Shown: positions 18,647 through 27,389 of the stretch, piece after piece | Numbering within the stretch: position 1 is the stretch's first letter | Layout of the letters: each line of letters begins with the position of its first letter | Origin: an uncultured Erythrobacter sp. | GTDB taxonomy: Bacteria > Pseudomonadota > Alphaproteobacteria > Sphingomonadales > Sphingomonadaceae | Assembly (NCBI RefSeq): GCF_958304185.1 | Contig: NZ_OY284433.1 | Location: forward strand, 558,001-622,000 | Direction of reading: 5' to 3' | Length of the DNA: 64,000 bases | Program-made: the position numbers and the translations under genes | Notes under the pieces: generated by a model | What the model was told of the DNA's origin: nothing | The model's database searches: none | What the model saw: the letters and a program-made list of their open reading frames with translations, nothing else

Positions 18647-18949
18647 TTACCGTCCCCCGCCCATAGTCGCAAAGCCCGACTCGTACGCCTTGGCGGCGTA
18701 ATCATCGGAATAGGGATCGGCAGAATCGAGCGTGCCGACCTCTTCGCCGGGCGTCATGCGAATGTGAAGATAGGGCATCCAGACATCGCCGAATTCGGCC
18801 TTCTGGTACCACACGTCGAGCACATCATAGCTCGCCCACATCCCATCGGGTTCGCGCAGGCGGATACCTTCGCCGATGCGCGGCACCGCAGCAAAGCGGA
18901 TGCGGCTCTGGGTCTGATGGGTCTCGTTCTGGATTTCGATTTCTATCAC
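18647..18949 (-). CDS. Small conserved-looking protein of unknown function, partner of the response regulator
   Basis: 100 residues from a GTG that lies 8 bases after AAGGG. The frame continues to a TTG at 19006, which would run back toward a terminator hairpin. The protein is soluble and acidic, with beta-strand character: I-E-I-E-I-Q, then S-R-I-R-F-A-A-V-P-R-I-G-E-G-I-R-L and a Trp/Tyr-rich centre M-W-A-S-Y-D-V-L-D-V-W-Y. It ends with D-P-Y-S-D-D-Y-A-A-K-A-Y. I do not recognise a family. Its tight spacing with the receiver gene suggests a shared role. Confidence 0.65.
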   Translation of the reverse strand: MIEIEIQNETHQTQSRIRFAAVPRIGEGIRLREPDGMWASYDVLDVWYQKAEFGDVWMPYLHIRMTPGEEVGTLDSADPYSDDYAAKAYESGFATMGGGR

Positions 18950-19010
18950 GGCGGGAGCCCTTTTTCCGGGCACCGTGGTAAGGTCCAAATGCTTTATTAT
19001 TTGCAAACGT

Positions 19011-19050
19011 CCGAGCGCCGGAAGGGTCTTTGTCGCCCTCCGGCGCTCGG
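19011..19050 (-). terminator. Hairpin terminator after topA
   Basis: CCGAGCGCCGGAAGGG (19011-19026) pairs with CCCTCCGGCGCTCGG (19036-19050), a 15-bp stem with one bulged base. It starts 13 bases beyond the topA stop. T-rich sequence follows on the plus strand. It separates topA from the response-regulator pair. Confidence 0.7.
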
Positions 19051-19062
19051 TTTGTCGTTTTG

Positions 19063-21633
19063 TCAGGCCTTCTTGGCCGGAGCCTTCTTCTTCGCGGGTG
19101 CTTTCTTGGCTGCGGGTTTCTTCGCAGCCGCCTTCTTGGGCGCGGCTTTCTTCTTGCCCTTTTTGGCGGGCGGACCCTTGGCGATGCGCGCATCGATCAG
19201 TGCGATCGCGGCTTCGATAGTCACGTCTTCAGGCTTCACGTCGCGCGGGATGGTGGCGTTGGTGGTGCCATCGGTCACGTAGGGGCCATAGCGCCCCGGC
19301 ATGACCTTGATCTCGCCGCCGCTAGTCGGGTGCGCGCCGAGCGTCGCGATGGGCTCTGACGTCCCGCGTGTCGCACCGCCGCGATTGGCGGCCTGCGCCA
19401 GCAGATCAACCGCGCGGTTCATCCCCACCTCGAACACTTCGCGGGTGTTGGTGAGCTTCCCGTACTTGCCATCATGCCGCAGATAGGGGCCGTAACGCCC
19501 GATATTGGCTTCGATTTCCAGCCCGGTGTCTGGGTGCGCGCCGACGATGCGCGGCAGATCGAGGAGCTTGACCGCCCAATCCAAATCGAAATCGTCCAAG
19601 TCCTTGGGGATGCTCGCGCGCTTGGCGTCCTTGCCGTCGCCCATCTGGACATAGGGGCCGAAACGCCCGGTCTTGCGGTGGATATCCTCGCCCGTTTCGG
19701 GATGCTGGCCCATGATGCCATCATCCGCGCCGCCCTCACCCTCGCCGCCCGGCTGGGCAAAGCGGCGGGTGAATTTGCACTCGGGATAATTGGCGCAGGC
19801 GACGAACGCGCCGAACTTGCCACCGCGCAGCGCGAGACGGCCATTGGCGCGGCCTTCGCTGGCGCAGAGCGGGCAGGCGCGCGGATCGCTGCCGTCTTCG
19901 CGCGGGGGGAACAGGAAGTCGGAGAGGTATTCGTCCAGCGCCTCGGTCACTTCCGAGGGGAGCTTCTCCATCACCTCATCAGCCTTGGGTTTGAAGTCCT
20001 TCCAGAACCGGGCGAGCAGCAGCTTGTAATCCTCGCGCCCGTCCGAGACGATATCGAGTTCGTCCTCCATGCCCGCCGTGAAATCATAGGCGACATAGGT
20101 GGGGAAGAAGCGTTCGAGGAACGCGGTCAGCAAGCGGCCCGATTCCTCGGCGAAGAAGCGGTTCTTCTCCATGCGCACATAGGCGCGGTCACGCAGGGTC
20201 TGGATGGTCGAGGCGTAGGTGGAAGGACGCCCGATGCCGAGCTCCTCCAGTCGCTTGACGAGGCTGGCTTCGGAGAAGCGCGGCGGCGGCTGGGTGAAGT
20301 GTTGGGTGGCATCGACCGCGCGCTTCGCGGGGCAATCGCCCGATTTCATCACCGGCAGCAGGCTTCCGTCTTCATCATCGCTATCGTCGAAGCTCTCCTG
20401 ATAGACCGCAAGGAAGCCGGGGAAGCGAACCACCTGACCCGTGGCGCGCAGCTCGTGCTGGCCGGTCGCATCGCGGAAGGTGACCGTGGTGCGTTCCAGC
20501 TGCGCGGTCGCCATCTGGCTCGCCATCGCGCGCTTGAAGATGAGGTCGTAAAGCTTGCCCTCGTCCCCGCTCGCAGCGCGCTCACGGGTGAAATCGGTCG
20601 GCCGGATCGCTTCGTGGGCTTCCTGCGCGTTCTTGGCCTTAGTGCTGTACATCCGCGGCTTTTCGGGGCGGTAATCCTCGCTGAAACGCGCGGCAATCGC
20701 ATCGCGGGCGGCCAGAATCGCGCTCATGTCCATCTGAACGCCGTCGGTCCGCATATAGGTGATCGCGCCCGCTTCGTAGAGGCTCTGGGCGAGCCGCATG
20801 GTGTGCTGCGCCGAGTATCCCAGCTTGCGCGCGGCCTCCTGCTGCAAGGTCGAGGTGGTGAACGGCGGGGCGGGGTTGCGCTTGAGCGGCTTGGTCTCAA
20901 CGCCTTCGACCGTGAAGCGCCCGGCTTCGACGGCGGCCTTGGCTTCCATCGCGATGCCCTGCTGGCCGAGGCTGAGCTTCTCCAACTTATCGCCGCGGAA
21001 CTTGACGAGGCGGGCATCGAACTCGGTGCCATCGTGCATCATTCGGGCGACGACTGACCAGTATTCGTCCGCCCGGAAGGCTTCGATCTCGCGCTCGCGC
21101 TCGACGATCAGACGCAGCGCGACCGACTGCACGCGGCCCGCGCTCTTGGCACCGGGCAGCTTGCGCCACAGCACGGGCGAGAGGGTGAAGCCGAACAGGT
21201 AATCCAGCGCCCGGCGCGCCAGATAGGCGTCGATCAGCGGCTGATCCAGCTCACGCGGGCGGGCCATCGCTTCGGTTACGGCCTGCTTGGTGATCGCGTT
21301 GAAGGTTACGCGCTGGACGTTGGCGGGGACGCTTTTGCGCTTCTTCAGCAGCTCCAGCACGTGCCAACTGATCGCCTCGCCTTCACGGTCAGGGTCAGTC
21401 GCCAGCACAAGGCGGCTCGCGCCCTTGGCCGCGTCGGCGATTTCCTTGAAGCGGCTCTGCTTGTCGCGGTAGAGCTCCCACTCCATCGCAAAGTCAGCCT
21501 CAGGATCGACGCTGCCATCCTTGGGCGGCAGATCGCGGACATGGCCATAGGAGGCGAGAACCTTGAAGTCCTTGCCGAGATATTTCTCGATGGTCTTGGC
21601 CTTGGCGGGGGATTCAACGATGACAAGCTGCAT
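19063..21633 (-). CDS. topA: DNA topoisomerase I
   Basis: Type IA topoisomerase that relaxes negative supercoils. 856 residues. The Toprim domain begins I-V-E-S-P-A-K-A-K-T-I; A-T-D-P-D-R-E-G-E-A-I, S-A-G-R-V-Q-S and the catalytic Tyr in I-T-Y-M-R-T-D-G follow. A Cys-rich zinc-finger segment (C-P-L-C...C-A-N-Y-P-E-C) lies about two thirds along, followed by several G-x-Y-G-P-Y-x repeats of the C-terminal domain. The last roughly 35 residues are Lys/Ala/Pro repeats like a histone-H1 tail. Order plsY-dprA-topA is retained. Confidence 0.97.
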   Translation of the reverse strand: MQLVIVESPAKAKTIEKYLGKDFKVLASYGHVRDLPPKDGSVDPEADFAMEWELYRDKQSRFKEIADAAKGASRLVLATDPDREGEAISWHVLELLKKRKSVPANVQRVTFNAITKQAVTEAMARPRELDQPLIDAYLARRALDYLFGFTLSPVLWRKLPGAKSAGRVQSVALRLIVEREREIEAFRADEYWSVVARMMHDGTEFDARLVKFRGDKLEKLSLGQQGIAMEAKAAVEAGRFTVEGVETKPLKRNPAPPFTTSTLQQEAARKLGYSAQHTMRLAQSLYEAGAITYMRTDGVQMDMSAILAARDAIAARFSEDYRPEKPRMYSTKAKNAQEAHEAIRPTDFTRERAASGDEGKLYDLIFKRAMASQMATAQLERTTVTFRDATGQHELRATGQVVRFPGFLAVYQESFDDSDDEDGSLLPVMKSGDCPAKRAVDATQHFTQPPPRFSEASLVKRLEELGIGRPSTYASTIQTLRDRAYVRMEKNRFFAEESGRLLTAFLERFFPTYVAYDFTAGMEDELDIVSDGREDYKLLLARFWKDFKPKADEVMEKLPSEVTEALDEYLSDFLFPPREDGSDPRACPLCASEGRANGRLALRGGKFGAFVACANYPECKFTRRFAQPGGEGEGGADDGIMGQHPETGEDIHRKTGRFGPYVQMGDGKDAKRASIPKDLDDFDLDWAVKLLDLPRIVGAHPDTGLEIEANIGRYGPYLRHDGKYGKLTNTREVFEVGMNRAVDLLAQAANRGGATRGTSEPIATLGAHPTSGGEIKVMPGRYGPYVTDGTTNATIPRDVKPEDVTIEAAIALIDARIAKGPPAKKGKKKAAPKKAAAKKPAAKKAPAKKKAPAKKA

Positions 21634-21720
21634 GATAGTGCCGGGGTGTCCCTTACGTGTGTACGCGCGAGGGTGGAGCGGCGCGGCTTACAGCGTCAAG
21701 CGGGTTGTGCAAGGGGGCGC

Positions 21721-22851
21721 TTATCCAGCGCGGCGCACGGCCCCGTCGGCCTCGCGCACCAATTCACCTGCCAGCTCCAGTTCCAGCAGGGCCATGTGCA
21801 CCTCGGCGGCGGTGGCGGCGGACTGACGGATCAACTCGTCCACCGCGACCGGCGCGTTGGTCAGCAGGTTGGCGATGTCGCCGCTAAGATCGGCGCGGGC
21901 CTCACCCCAGTTGAGCTTGGCGAGTTCGGCGTAGTCGAAGTCTGCCGCCCCGTCGCTCACCCGGAAGCGGGAGCGCGGGGCGCCGGTGAAGCTTTGGAGG
22001 AGTTCCACCACCTCGTCCGGGGTCTGCACCAACACCGCGCCTTCGCGGATCAGCTGGTTGCACCCGGAGGCCCGGGCATCGAGCGGGGAGCCGGGAATCG
22101 CCATCACCTCGCGCCCCGCCTCGCCCGCCAGCCGCGCGGTAATGAGCGAGCCCGATTGCGGCGCGGCTTCGACCACCAACGTGCCACTGGCGAGGCCTGC
22201 AATGATGCGGTTGCGCGAGGGGAAATGCCGCCCGCGCGGCTCGGTGCCGGGGGGTTGTTCGGCGATCAGCAGGCCGTCTATCGCGATGCGCTCCTGCAAG
22301 CCCGCGTGCTGCGGGGGGTAGGCAATATCGATGCCGCTGGCGATCACCCCGATGGTCTGCGGGAAGGCGCCTTCATGCGCCGCGCCGTCGATGCCGCGCG
22401 CAAGGCCCGAGACCACGGTGAACCCCGCCTCGGCCAGAGCGGCGGCGAAATCGCGTGCCAGCTTGACCGCCGCCCCGCTGGCGTTGCGCGCACCGACCAG
22501 CGCGACGCAAGGTTGGGACGCCAGCGCCAGCCTGCCCCGGCAGGTGACGATTGGCGGCGCTGAGTCCAGCTCGGCCAGCAGCGCGGGGTAATCGGGTTGA
22601 TCGTGGAACAGGTAGCGCGCGCCCGCTTGGCGCACGCTAGCGACCTCGCGCTCGATGCTGTCGGCATTGGCCGGACGGTAAGGCCCGCGCGCCCGGCTCG
22701 CCAGATCGGGCAAGGCGTCGAGCGCCGCCGCCGCCGTGCCGAACCGCGCCAGCAATTGGCGATAGCTCACCGGCCCGATATTGGGCGAGCGCAGCAGGCG
22801 GATCCGCGCGAAGGCTTCCTGTTGTGAGAGTTTGAGTGCGACCTCTTCCAC
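21721..22851 (-). CDS. dprA: DNA-processing protein DprA
   Basis: Loads RecA onto incoming single-stranded DNA during natural transformation. 376 residues. N-terminal helical region, then a Rossmann-like core with V-A-L-V-G-A-R-N-A-S-G, V-V-S-G-L-A-R-G-I-D, F-P-S-R-N-R-I-I-A-G-L and Q-S-G-S-L-I-T-A-R. A short winged-helix DprA C-terminal domain follows. The start is GTG, only three bases from a family-B repeat, so no ribosome-binding site is seen. Confidence 0.94.
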   Translation of the reverse strand: MEEVALKLSQQEAFARIRLLRSPNIGPVSYRQLLARFGTAAAALDALPDLASRARGPYRPANADSIEREVASVRQAGARYLFHDQPDYPALLAELDSAPPIVTCRGRLALASQPCVALVGARNASGAAVKLARDFAAALAEAGFTVVSGLARGIDGAAHEGAFPQTIGVIASGIDIAYPPQHAGLQERIAIDGLLIAEQPPGTEPRGRHFPSRNRIIAGLASGTLVVEAAPQSGSLITARLAGEAGREVMAIPGSPLDARASGCNQLIREGAVLVQTPDEVVELLQSFTGAPRSRFRVSDGAADFDYAELAKLNWGEARADLSGDIANLLTNAPVAVDELIRQSAATAAEVHMALLELELAGELVREADGAVRRAG

Positions 22852-22854
22852 TTA

Positions 22855-22936
22855 CGTCATCCCAGCGAAAGCTGGGACCTAGGGCGGCAAGCCCTGCACC
22901 CAGAAGTCCTAGGCCCCAGCTTTCGCTGGGGTGACG
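22855..22936. repeat. Palindromic repeat family B, copy 2
   Basis: Same arms as 17526-17622: CGTCATCCCAGCGAAAGCTG at the left and CAGCTTTCGCTGGGGTGACG at the right, with an unrelated centre. It fills most of the gap between plsY and dprA and touches the dprA start region. Confidence 0.85.
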
Positions 22937-22951
22937 ATCGAAGGGAGGGTT

Positions 22952-23542
22952 TCACGATGCCTTACCCGAGGAACCCACCTTCGGCTCCTCCCCGCGCATC
23001 AATCGCCCGATATTGGCGCGGTGCTGCAACAACACGATGGCCGCTATCGAGACCAGCGGCGGGATCGCCTGCGGATAGCCCAGCCCCCACGCCACCAAGG
23101 GCGACGCGACCACTGTCACCATCGACGACACCGAGGAAATCCGGCTGACATACAGCGTTATCGCCCAGATCGCGGCGCAGGCCAGCATCGCCGGCCATGC
23201 CAGCGCCAGCAGCGCGCCAGCAGCGCTCGCAAACCCCTTGCCGCCCTTGAATGCGAGCCACGGCGTGAAGCAATGCCCCGCAACCGCCGCAATCGCTGCA
23301 ACGCCCTCTGTGCCGGGCCAGAAGTGTCCGGCGACCAGCACCGGCACCGCCGCCTTGGCCGCATCGAGCAGCACGGTCGCCGCTGCCAACCCCTTGTTGC
23401 CGGTCCGCAGCACATTGGTCGCGCCAATCGAGCCGCTGCCGATCTTGCGAACGTCCCCCAGACCTGCGGCGCGGGTGAGGATCAGACCAAAGGGGATCGA
23501 GCCGAGGGCAAAACCCAACAGGGCAGAGAAGACCAGTTCCAT
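22952..23542 (-). CDS. plsY: Glycerol-3-phosphate acyltransferase PlsY
   Basis: Inner-membrane enzyme that acylates glycerol-3-phosphate from acyl-phosphate, the first step of phospholipid synthesis. 196 residues from the ATG at 23542; the longer frame to 23626 lacks support. Motif 1 G-S-I-P-F-G is followed by I-G-S-G-S-I-G-A-T-N-V-L-R, and F-K-G-G-K-G-F-A lies near residue 100. About five membrane helices. It heads plsY-dprA-topA and is divergent from the LuxR-type regulator. Confidence 0.95.
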   Translation of the reverse strand: MELVFSALLGFALGSIPFGLILTRAAGLGDVRKIGSGSIGATNVLRTGNKGLAAATVLLDAAKAAVPVLVAGHFWPGTEGVAAIAAVAGHCFTPWLAFKGGKGFASAAGALLALAWPAMLACAAIWAITLYVSRISSVSSMVTVVASPLVAWGLGYPQAIPPLVSIAAIVLLQHRANIGRLMRGEEPKVGSSGKAS

Positions 23543-23664
23543 CCCGCTGTCATAGCCGCACGATCCGATTCGTCTAAGCCCTTGTGCCAGCCCGCTTCGG
23601 CGGAGCAAGAATTGCGGTTCGACCATACTTTCGTCCGCATCACCGGGCCGCTAGGCTGACCGAC

Positions 23665-24381
23665 ATGGAAGCAACCAACCCTGTGACGCGGCTGACCGAG
23701 CGCGAGAAGGAGGTTCTGCGCGCGTGGCTTGCGCACAAGTCCGCCAAGGAGATCGCGATTGATCTCGGCATCACGCATCATGCGGTGGAAAAGCGGCTGA
23801 AGATGGCGCGCACCAAGCTGGATGCCGGATCTTCGCTCGAAGCGGCGCGGATGCTGGCCGGGGCGGAAGGGTATGGTCAGGCCGTAACCGCCCCGCCGGA
23901 CCTTCCTGCGCCCCCTGCCTCCCTGCCATCCCGGCGATACCGTTCCGTTCTGTTTGGAGGTATCGCCATGTCGCTTGCTCTTATTGTCGCCCTCGCCCTT
24001 TCCGCGCCGCACACCGCGCCTGATGGCACGCAGCCCGCCGCCAGCGCCGAGATTGCTCTGGACAACAATCTCGAACCGAACTTCGCCCAGCTCGATGCAA
24101 ACGGCAGCGGCTATCTTGAAGGCCCGGAATCGCCGTTCGTCGAACTGGCCCTGCTCGATACGGCGTTCCCCGTGGAGCCCGGCGCCGACCACAATGGCAA
24201 TGCCATTCTTGGCGACGGGCGCGACCCCGCGCAGGTCGCCGAGTTCTATGCGGCGGCCGACACCGATGCGGACGGGCGTGTGTCCTTCCGCGAGTATTAC
24301 GCCTGGAGCGTGGCGCAGCTCGACCAGCTCGGCGTCGAGGTTACCATGGTGGTGAAGGCCCTGCCCGATCCGCAGAGTTGA
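23665..24381 (+). CDS. LuxR-type HTH protein with a membrane segment and EF-hands
   Basis: 238 residues in three parts. Residues 1-65 are a LuxR/GerE helix-turn-helix (L-T-E-R-E-K-E-V-L-R-A-W ... A-K-E-I-A-I-D-L-G-I-T). After a Pro-rich linker, one hydrophobic segment (about 94-114) should span the inner membrane. The C-terminal part has two EF-hand loops. Loop 144-155 has D-x-N-x-S-G-Y and a final Glu; loop 199-210 has D-x-D-x-D-G-R-V-S-x-x-E, which is canonical. A degenerate D-H-N-G-N-A lies between. If the topology is N-in, the EF-hands face the periplasm and could sense Ca2+. The start at M-E-A-T-N fits; the upstream extension does not. Its stop overlaps an in-frame TTG of the murI frame. 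Confidence 0.85.
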   Translation: MEATNPVTRLTEREKEVLRAWLAHKSAKEIAIDLGITHHAVEKRLKMARTKLDAGSSLEAARMLAGAEGYGQAVTAPPDLPAPPASLPSRRYRSVLFGGIAMSLALIVALALSAPHTAPDGTQPAASAEIALDNNLEPNFAQLDANGSGYLEGPESPFVELALLDTAFPVEPGADHNGNAILGDGRDPAQVAEFYAAADTDADGRVSFREYYAWSVAQLDQLGVEVTMVVKALPDPQS

Positions 24382-24416
24382 CCTCGGGCAACGGGTCGGC
24401 CATCGCCTCGCTTGCG

Positions 24417-25214
24417 ATGACCGACCCGCGCGCGCCCATCCTGCTGTTCGATTCCGGCGTTGGCGGGCTGACCGTTTACGACGCCCTGCGCAAGGTGCTG
24501 CCAAATGCTCCGGTGATCTACGCCGCCGACCTCGCGGGCCTGCCCTATGGCACCAAGACCGAGGCGCAGATCGCCGCGCGGGTCGCGGGATTGCTGGGGC
24601 GGATGGCGGAGCGGTATCAGCCGCGCCTCGCCTGTATTGCCTGCAATACCGCTTCCACCATCGCGCTGGGCATGGTGCGCGATGTGCTCGAGATTCCGGT
24701 CGTCGGCACCGTGCCTGCGATCAAGCCTGCCGCCGCCCTCACTCGCACCGGCACCATCGGCCTCGTCGGCACCGAAGCGACGATCCGGCAAGCCTATGTC
24801 GATGATCTCGAAGCGCAGTTTGCCAGCGGCAAGCGCCTGCTGCGGGTTGCTGCCCCCGGCCTTGTCGCCGCTGCCGAGGCCAAGCTGCGCGGGCGGCCGG
24901 TCGATCCTGCGCTGATTGCAGACGTTCACGCGCGGCTTGCCGCCATGCCGGGCGGAGCGGATATCGACACGCTGGTGCTCGCCTGCACCCACTTCCCGCT
25001 GCTGGCTAACGAACTGGCCGCCGCTTTCGGCGATGATGTCGCCCAAGTGGACGGCGCCGAGGGCATCGCGCGGCGGATCGCCCACTTGCTCGAAGGGCAG
25101 AGCTTCGCCGCGCAAGGCCCCAACCGCTTCGTCGTCACCGGGCCGCTGACCGGGGCGCAAGGGCTGGAAGAAGCCCTCGCCACGCGCGGTTTCGGGCCGG
25201 CAGAAGCGTTCTGA
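24417..25214 (+). CDS. murI: Glutamate racemase
   Basis: Makes D-glutamate for peptidoglycan. 265 residues from M-T-D-P-R. F-D-S-G-V-G-G-L is at the N-terminus. The two catalytic cysteines are Cys76 in A-C-N-T-A-S and Cys190 in A-C-T-H-F-P-L-L. The P-Y-G-x-K motif is present. A TTG at 24378 in the same frame overlaps the previous stop and could be an alternative, coupled start; the ATG fits the family better. It lies downstream of the LuxR/EF-hand gene and upstream of hemA. Confidence 0.95.
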   Translation: MTDPRAPILLFDSGVGGLTVYDALRKVLPNAPVIYAADLAGLPYGTKTEAQIAARVAGLLGRMAERYQPRLACIACNTASTIALGMVRDVLEIPVVGTVPAIKPAAALTRTGTIGLVGTEATIRQAYVDDLEAQFASGKRLLRVAAPGLVAAAEAKLRGRPVDPALIADVHARLAAMPGGADIDTLVLACTHFPLLANELAAAFGDDVAQVDGAEGIARRIAHLLEGQSFAAQGPNRFVVTGPLTGAQGLEEALATRGFGPAEAF

Positions 25215-25229
25215 TCGGGGCCGCCAGCC

Positions 25230-25246
25230 TTGCGAAACACTCGCAA
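25230..25246. promoter_or_regulatory. Small inverted repeat upstream of hemA
   Basis: TTGCGA, five bases, then TCGCAA: a perfect 6-bp inverted repeat in the murI-hemA gap. About 33 bases further, TAGATAAT (near 25276-25283) could be a -10 element for hemA. It may be an operator, or merely a weak hairpin after murI. Confidence 0.35.
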
Positions 25247-25381
25247 AGATCGCTGTGGCAAAAACTGCACTCGCACCCTAGATAATCGCGCGAAACCAAC
25301 CGCCGTCTGGCACGTTATGGCGGGACAAAAGAAGCACGGCAGGAACGTAGCGCCCGCGTGAGCGGCCGCGAGAGCAGCGAG

Positions 25382-26608
25382 ATGCGAGTGAACTACGATC
25401 AGATCTTCGATTCCGCCATCGACCGGTTGCATGAAGAAGGCCGGTACCGCGTTTTTATCGACATCATGCGCAACAAGGGCGCCTATCCCAACGCGCGCTG
25501 TTTCCACGGCCACAATGGCCCCAAGCCGATCACCGTATGGTGCTCGAACGACTACCTGTGCATGGGCCAGCACGACAAGGTGATCGGCGCGATGGAAGCT
25601 GCGCTGCATGATGTCGGCGCAGGTTCAGGCGGCACCCGCAATATCGGCGGCAACACCCACTTTCACGTCCAGCTCGAAAATGAACTGGCCGACCTGCACG
25701 GCAAGGATACCGCGCTGCTGTTCACAAGCGGATACGTGTCGAACGACGCAACGCTTTCGACGCTCGCCAAGCTGCTGCCGGGCTGCGTGATCTTTTCGGA
25801 CGAGCTGAACCACGCCAGCATGATCGCCGGCATCCGCAATTCGGGCTGCGACAAGAAGGTGTTCCGCCACAATGACGTGGCGCACCTCGAAGAACTGCTC
25901 GCCAGCGTCGACATCGACACGCCCAAGCTGATCGCTTTCGAAAGCGTCTATTCGATGGACGGCGATGTCGCCCCGATCCACGCGATCTGCGATCTCGCCG
26001 AGAAGTACAACGCACTGACCTATATCGACGAAGTCCACGCGGTCGGGATGTACGGCGCGCGCGGTGGCGGCATTTCTGAGCGCGACGGTGCGGCCCACCG
26101 GATCGACATTATCGAAGGCACGCTGGGCAAGGCGTTCGGCGTGATGGGCGGTTATATCGCGGCGAGCCACAAGGTGGTGGACTGCATCCGCTCCTACGCG
26201 CCGGGGTTCATCTTCACGACCTCACTGTCGCCGGTGCTGGTGGCGGGCGTGCTGGCTTCTGTCCGGCACCTCAAGGAGTCCTCCGTCGAGCGTAATGCGC
26301 AGCAGCGCGCCGCCGCGATGCTCAAGCTGAAGTTTGCGGAAGCAGGCCTGCCGGTGATGGATTCTGTCACCCACATCGTCCCCTTGATGGTTGGCGATCC
26401 GATCCGCGCCAAGAAAATCAGCGACGTCCTGCTCGCCGAATACGGCGTCTATGTGCAGCCGATCAACTTCCCCACCGTCCCGCGTGGCACCGAGCGCCTT
26501 CGCTTCACCCCCGGCCCGCACCACACCGACGAAATGATGGACGAGCTGACGGCGGCGCTGGTGGAAATCTGGGACCGGTTGGAGCTGCGGCTGGCTGAGG
26601 CGGCGTAA
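25382..26608 (+). CDS. hemA: 5-aminolevulinate synthase (C4 pathway)
   Basis: PLP enzyme that condenses glycine with succinyl-CoA to 5-aminolevulinate, the committed step to haem and bacteriochlorophyll. 408 residues from M-R-V-N-Y-D-Q-I-F; an in-frame GTG at 25358 is possible. W-C-S-N-D-Y-L and [10 protein letters not shown] bind substrate. The PLP Lys is about residue 250 in [12 protein letters not shown], after D-E-V-H-A-V-G. This enzyme is the alphaproteobacterial signature for this step. Its substrate succinyl-CoA is also the product of the mutase pathway at the start of the window. Confidence 0.97.
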   Translation: MRVNYDQIFDSAIDRLHEEGRYRVFIDIMRNKGAYPNARCFHGHNGPKPITVWCSNDYLCMGQHDKVIGAMEAALHDVGAGSGGTRNIGGNTHFHVQLENELADLHGKDTALLFTSGYVSNDATLSTLAKLLPGCVIFSDELNHASMIAGIRNSGCDKKVFRHNDVAHLEELLASVDIDTPKLIAFESVYSMDGDVAPIHAICDLAEKYNALTYIDEVHAVGMYGARGGGISERDGAAHRIDIIEGTLGKAFGVMGGYIAASHKVVDCIRSYAPGFIFTTSLSPVLVAGVLASVRHLKESSVERNAQQRAAAMLKLKFAEAGLPVMDSVTHIVPLMVGDPIRAKKISDVLLAEYGVYVQPINFPTVPRGTERLRFTPGPHHTDEMMDELTAALVEIWDRLELRLAEAA

Positions 26609-26692
26609 TCGCACCGCCCTGCCGTAGCGTCCTTTGAGCGGCGCTCCGGCTGGGCTAACGCCTCCCGGAACACAGATTCGGGAGAGAGAAAA

Positions 26693-27385
26693 ATGGGCGG
26701 CACGCCTGACCAGACTTACGCCGAGGTCGTCCTCGGGCGGCGAAGCATTCGCGGCTATCTCGACAAGCCCGTGCCGCGTGCGTTGATCGAAGAAATCCTC
26801 ACGATGGCGATGCGCTCGCCCACGTCGATGAACACCCAGCCGTGGCACTTCCACGTTATCACCGGCGAACCGCTTGATCGCATTCGCAAGGGCAACACCG
26901 AGAACATCCTCGCCGGCGTGCCCGACAGCCGCGAATTCCGGCGGGGCGAGGCGTTTGCAGGCGTCCACCGCGACCGGCAGGTCGAGGTCGCCAAGCAATT
27001 GTTCGGCGCGATGGGGATCGAACGCGATGACAAGGACGCGCGCCAAGACTGGGTGCTTCGCGGCTTCCGCCAGTTTGACGCGCCGGTGTGCGTGATCGTC
27101 ACCTACGACCGCGAGCTTGGCGGATCCGACGACACAGCCTTCGATTGCGGCGCGGTGACGACCGCGTTGGTCAACGCGGCATGGTCACGCGGGCTGGGCT
27201 GCGTGATCAACTCGCAAGGGATCATGCAGAGCCCGGTGGTGCGCGAACACGCGGGCATCCCCGAGGATCAGGTGATCATGAAGGCGGTTGCGCTGGGCTG
27301 GCCCGATCCGGACTTCCCGGCGAACGCAGTGGTGAGCCTGCGCAAAAGCGTGGACGAGGCGGCGCGCTTCATCGGCTTCGACTAG
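26693..27385 (+). CDS. Nitroreductase-family flavoprotein
   Basis: 230 residues of the NfnB/NADH-oxidase fold, FMN-dependent. The N-terminal R-R-S-I-R-G-Y and P-T-S-M-N-T-Q-P-W-H-F motifs bind FMN, and G-L-G-C-V-I-N and M-K-A-V-A-L-G-W-P-D-P lie in the C-terminal half. Substrate unknown; such enzymes reduce nitroaromatics or quinones. A good ribosome-binding site (GGGAGAGAG) precedes the ATG. It follows hemA by 84 bases. Confidence 0.9.
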   Translation: MGGTPDQTYAEVVLGRRSIRGYLDKPVPRALIEEILTMAMRSPTSMNTQPWHFHVITGEPLDRIRKGNTENILAGVPDSREFRRGEAFAGVHRDRQVEVAKQLFGAMGIERDDKDARQDWVLRGFRQFDAPVCVIVTYDRELGGSDDTAFDCGAVTTALVNAAWSRGLGCVINSQGIMQSPVVREHAGIPEDQVIMKAVALGWPDPDFPANAVVSLRKSVDEAARFIGFD

Positions 27386-27389
27386 CGCA

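Noticed and set aside
19474-21057. 527-codon open frame antisense to topA
   Set aside because: Same mirror-frame effect; topA is unmistakable on the other strand.
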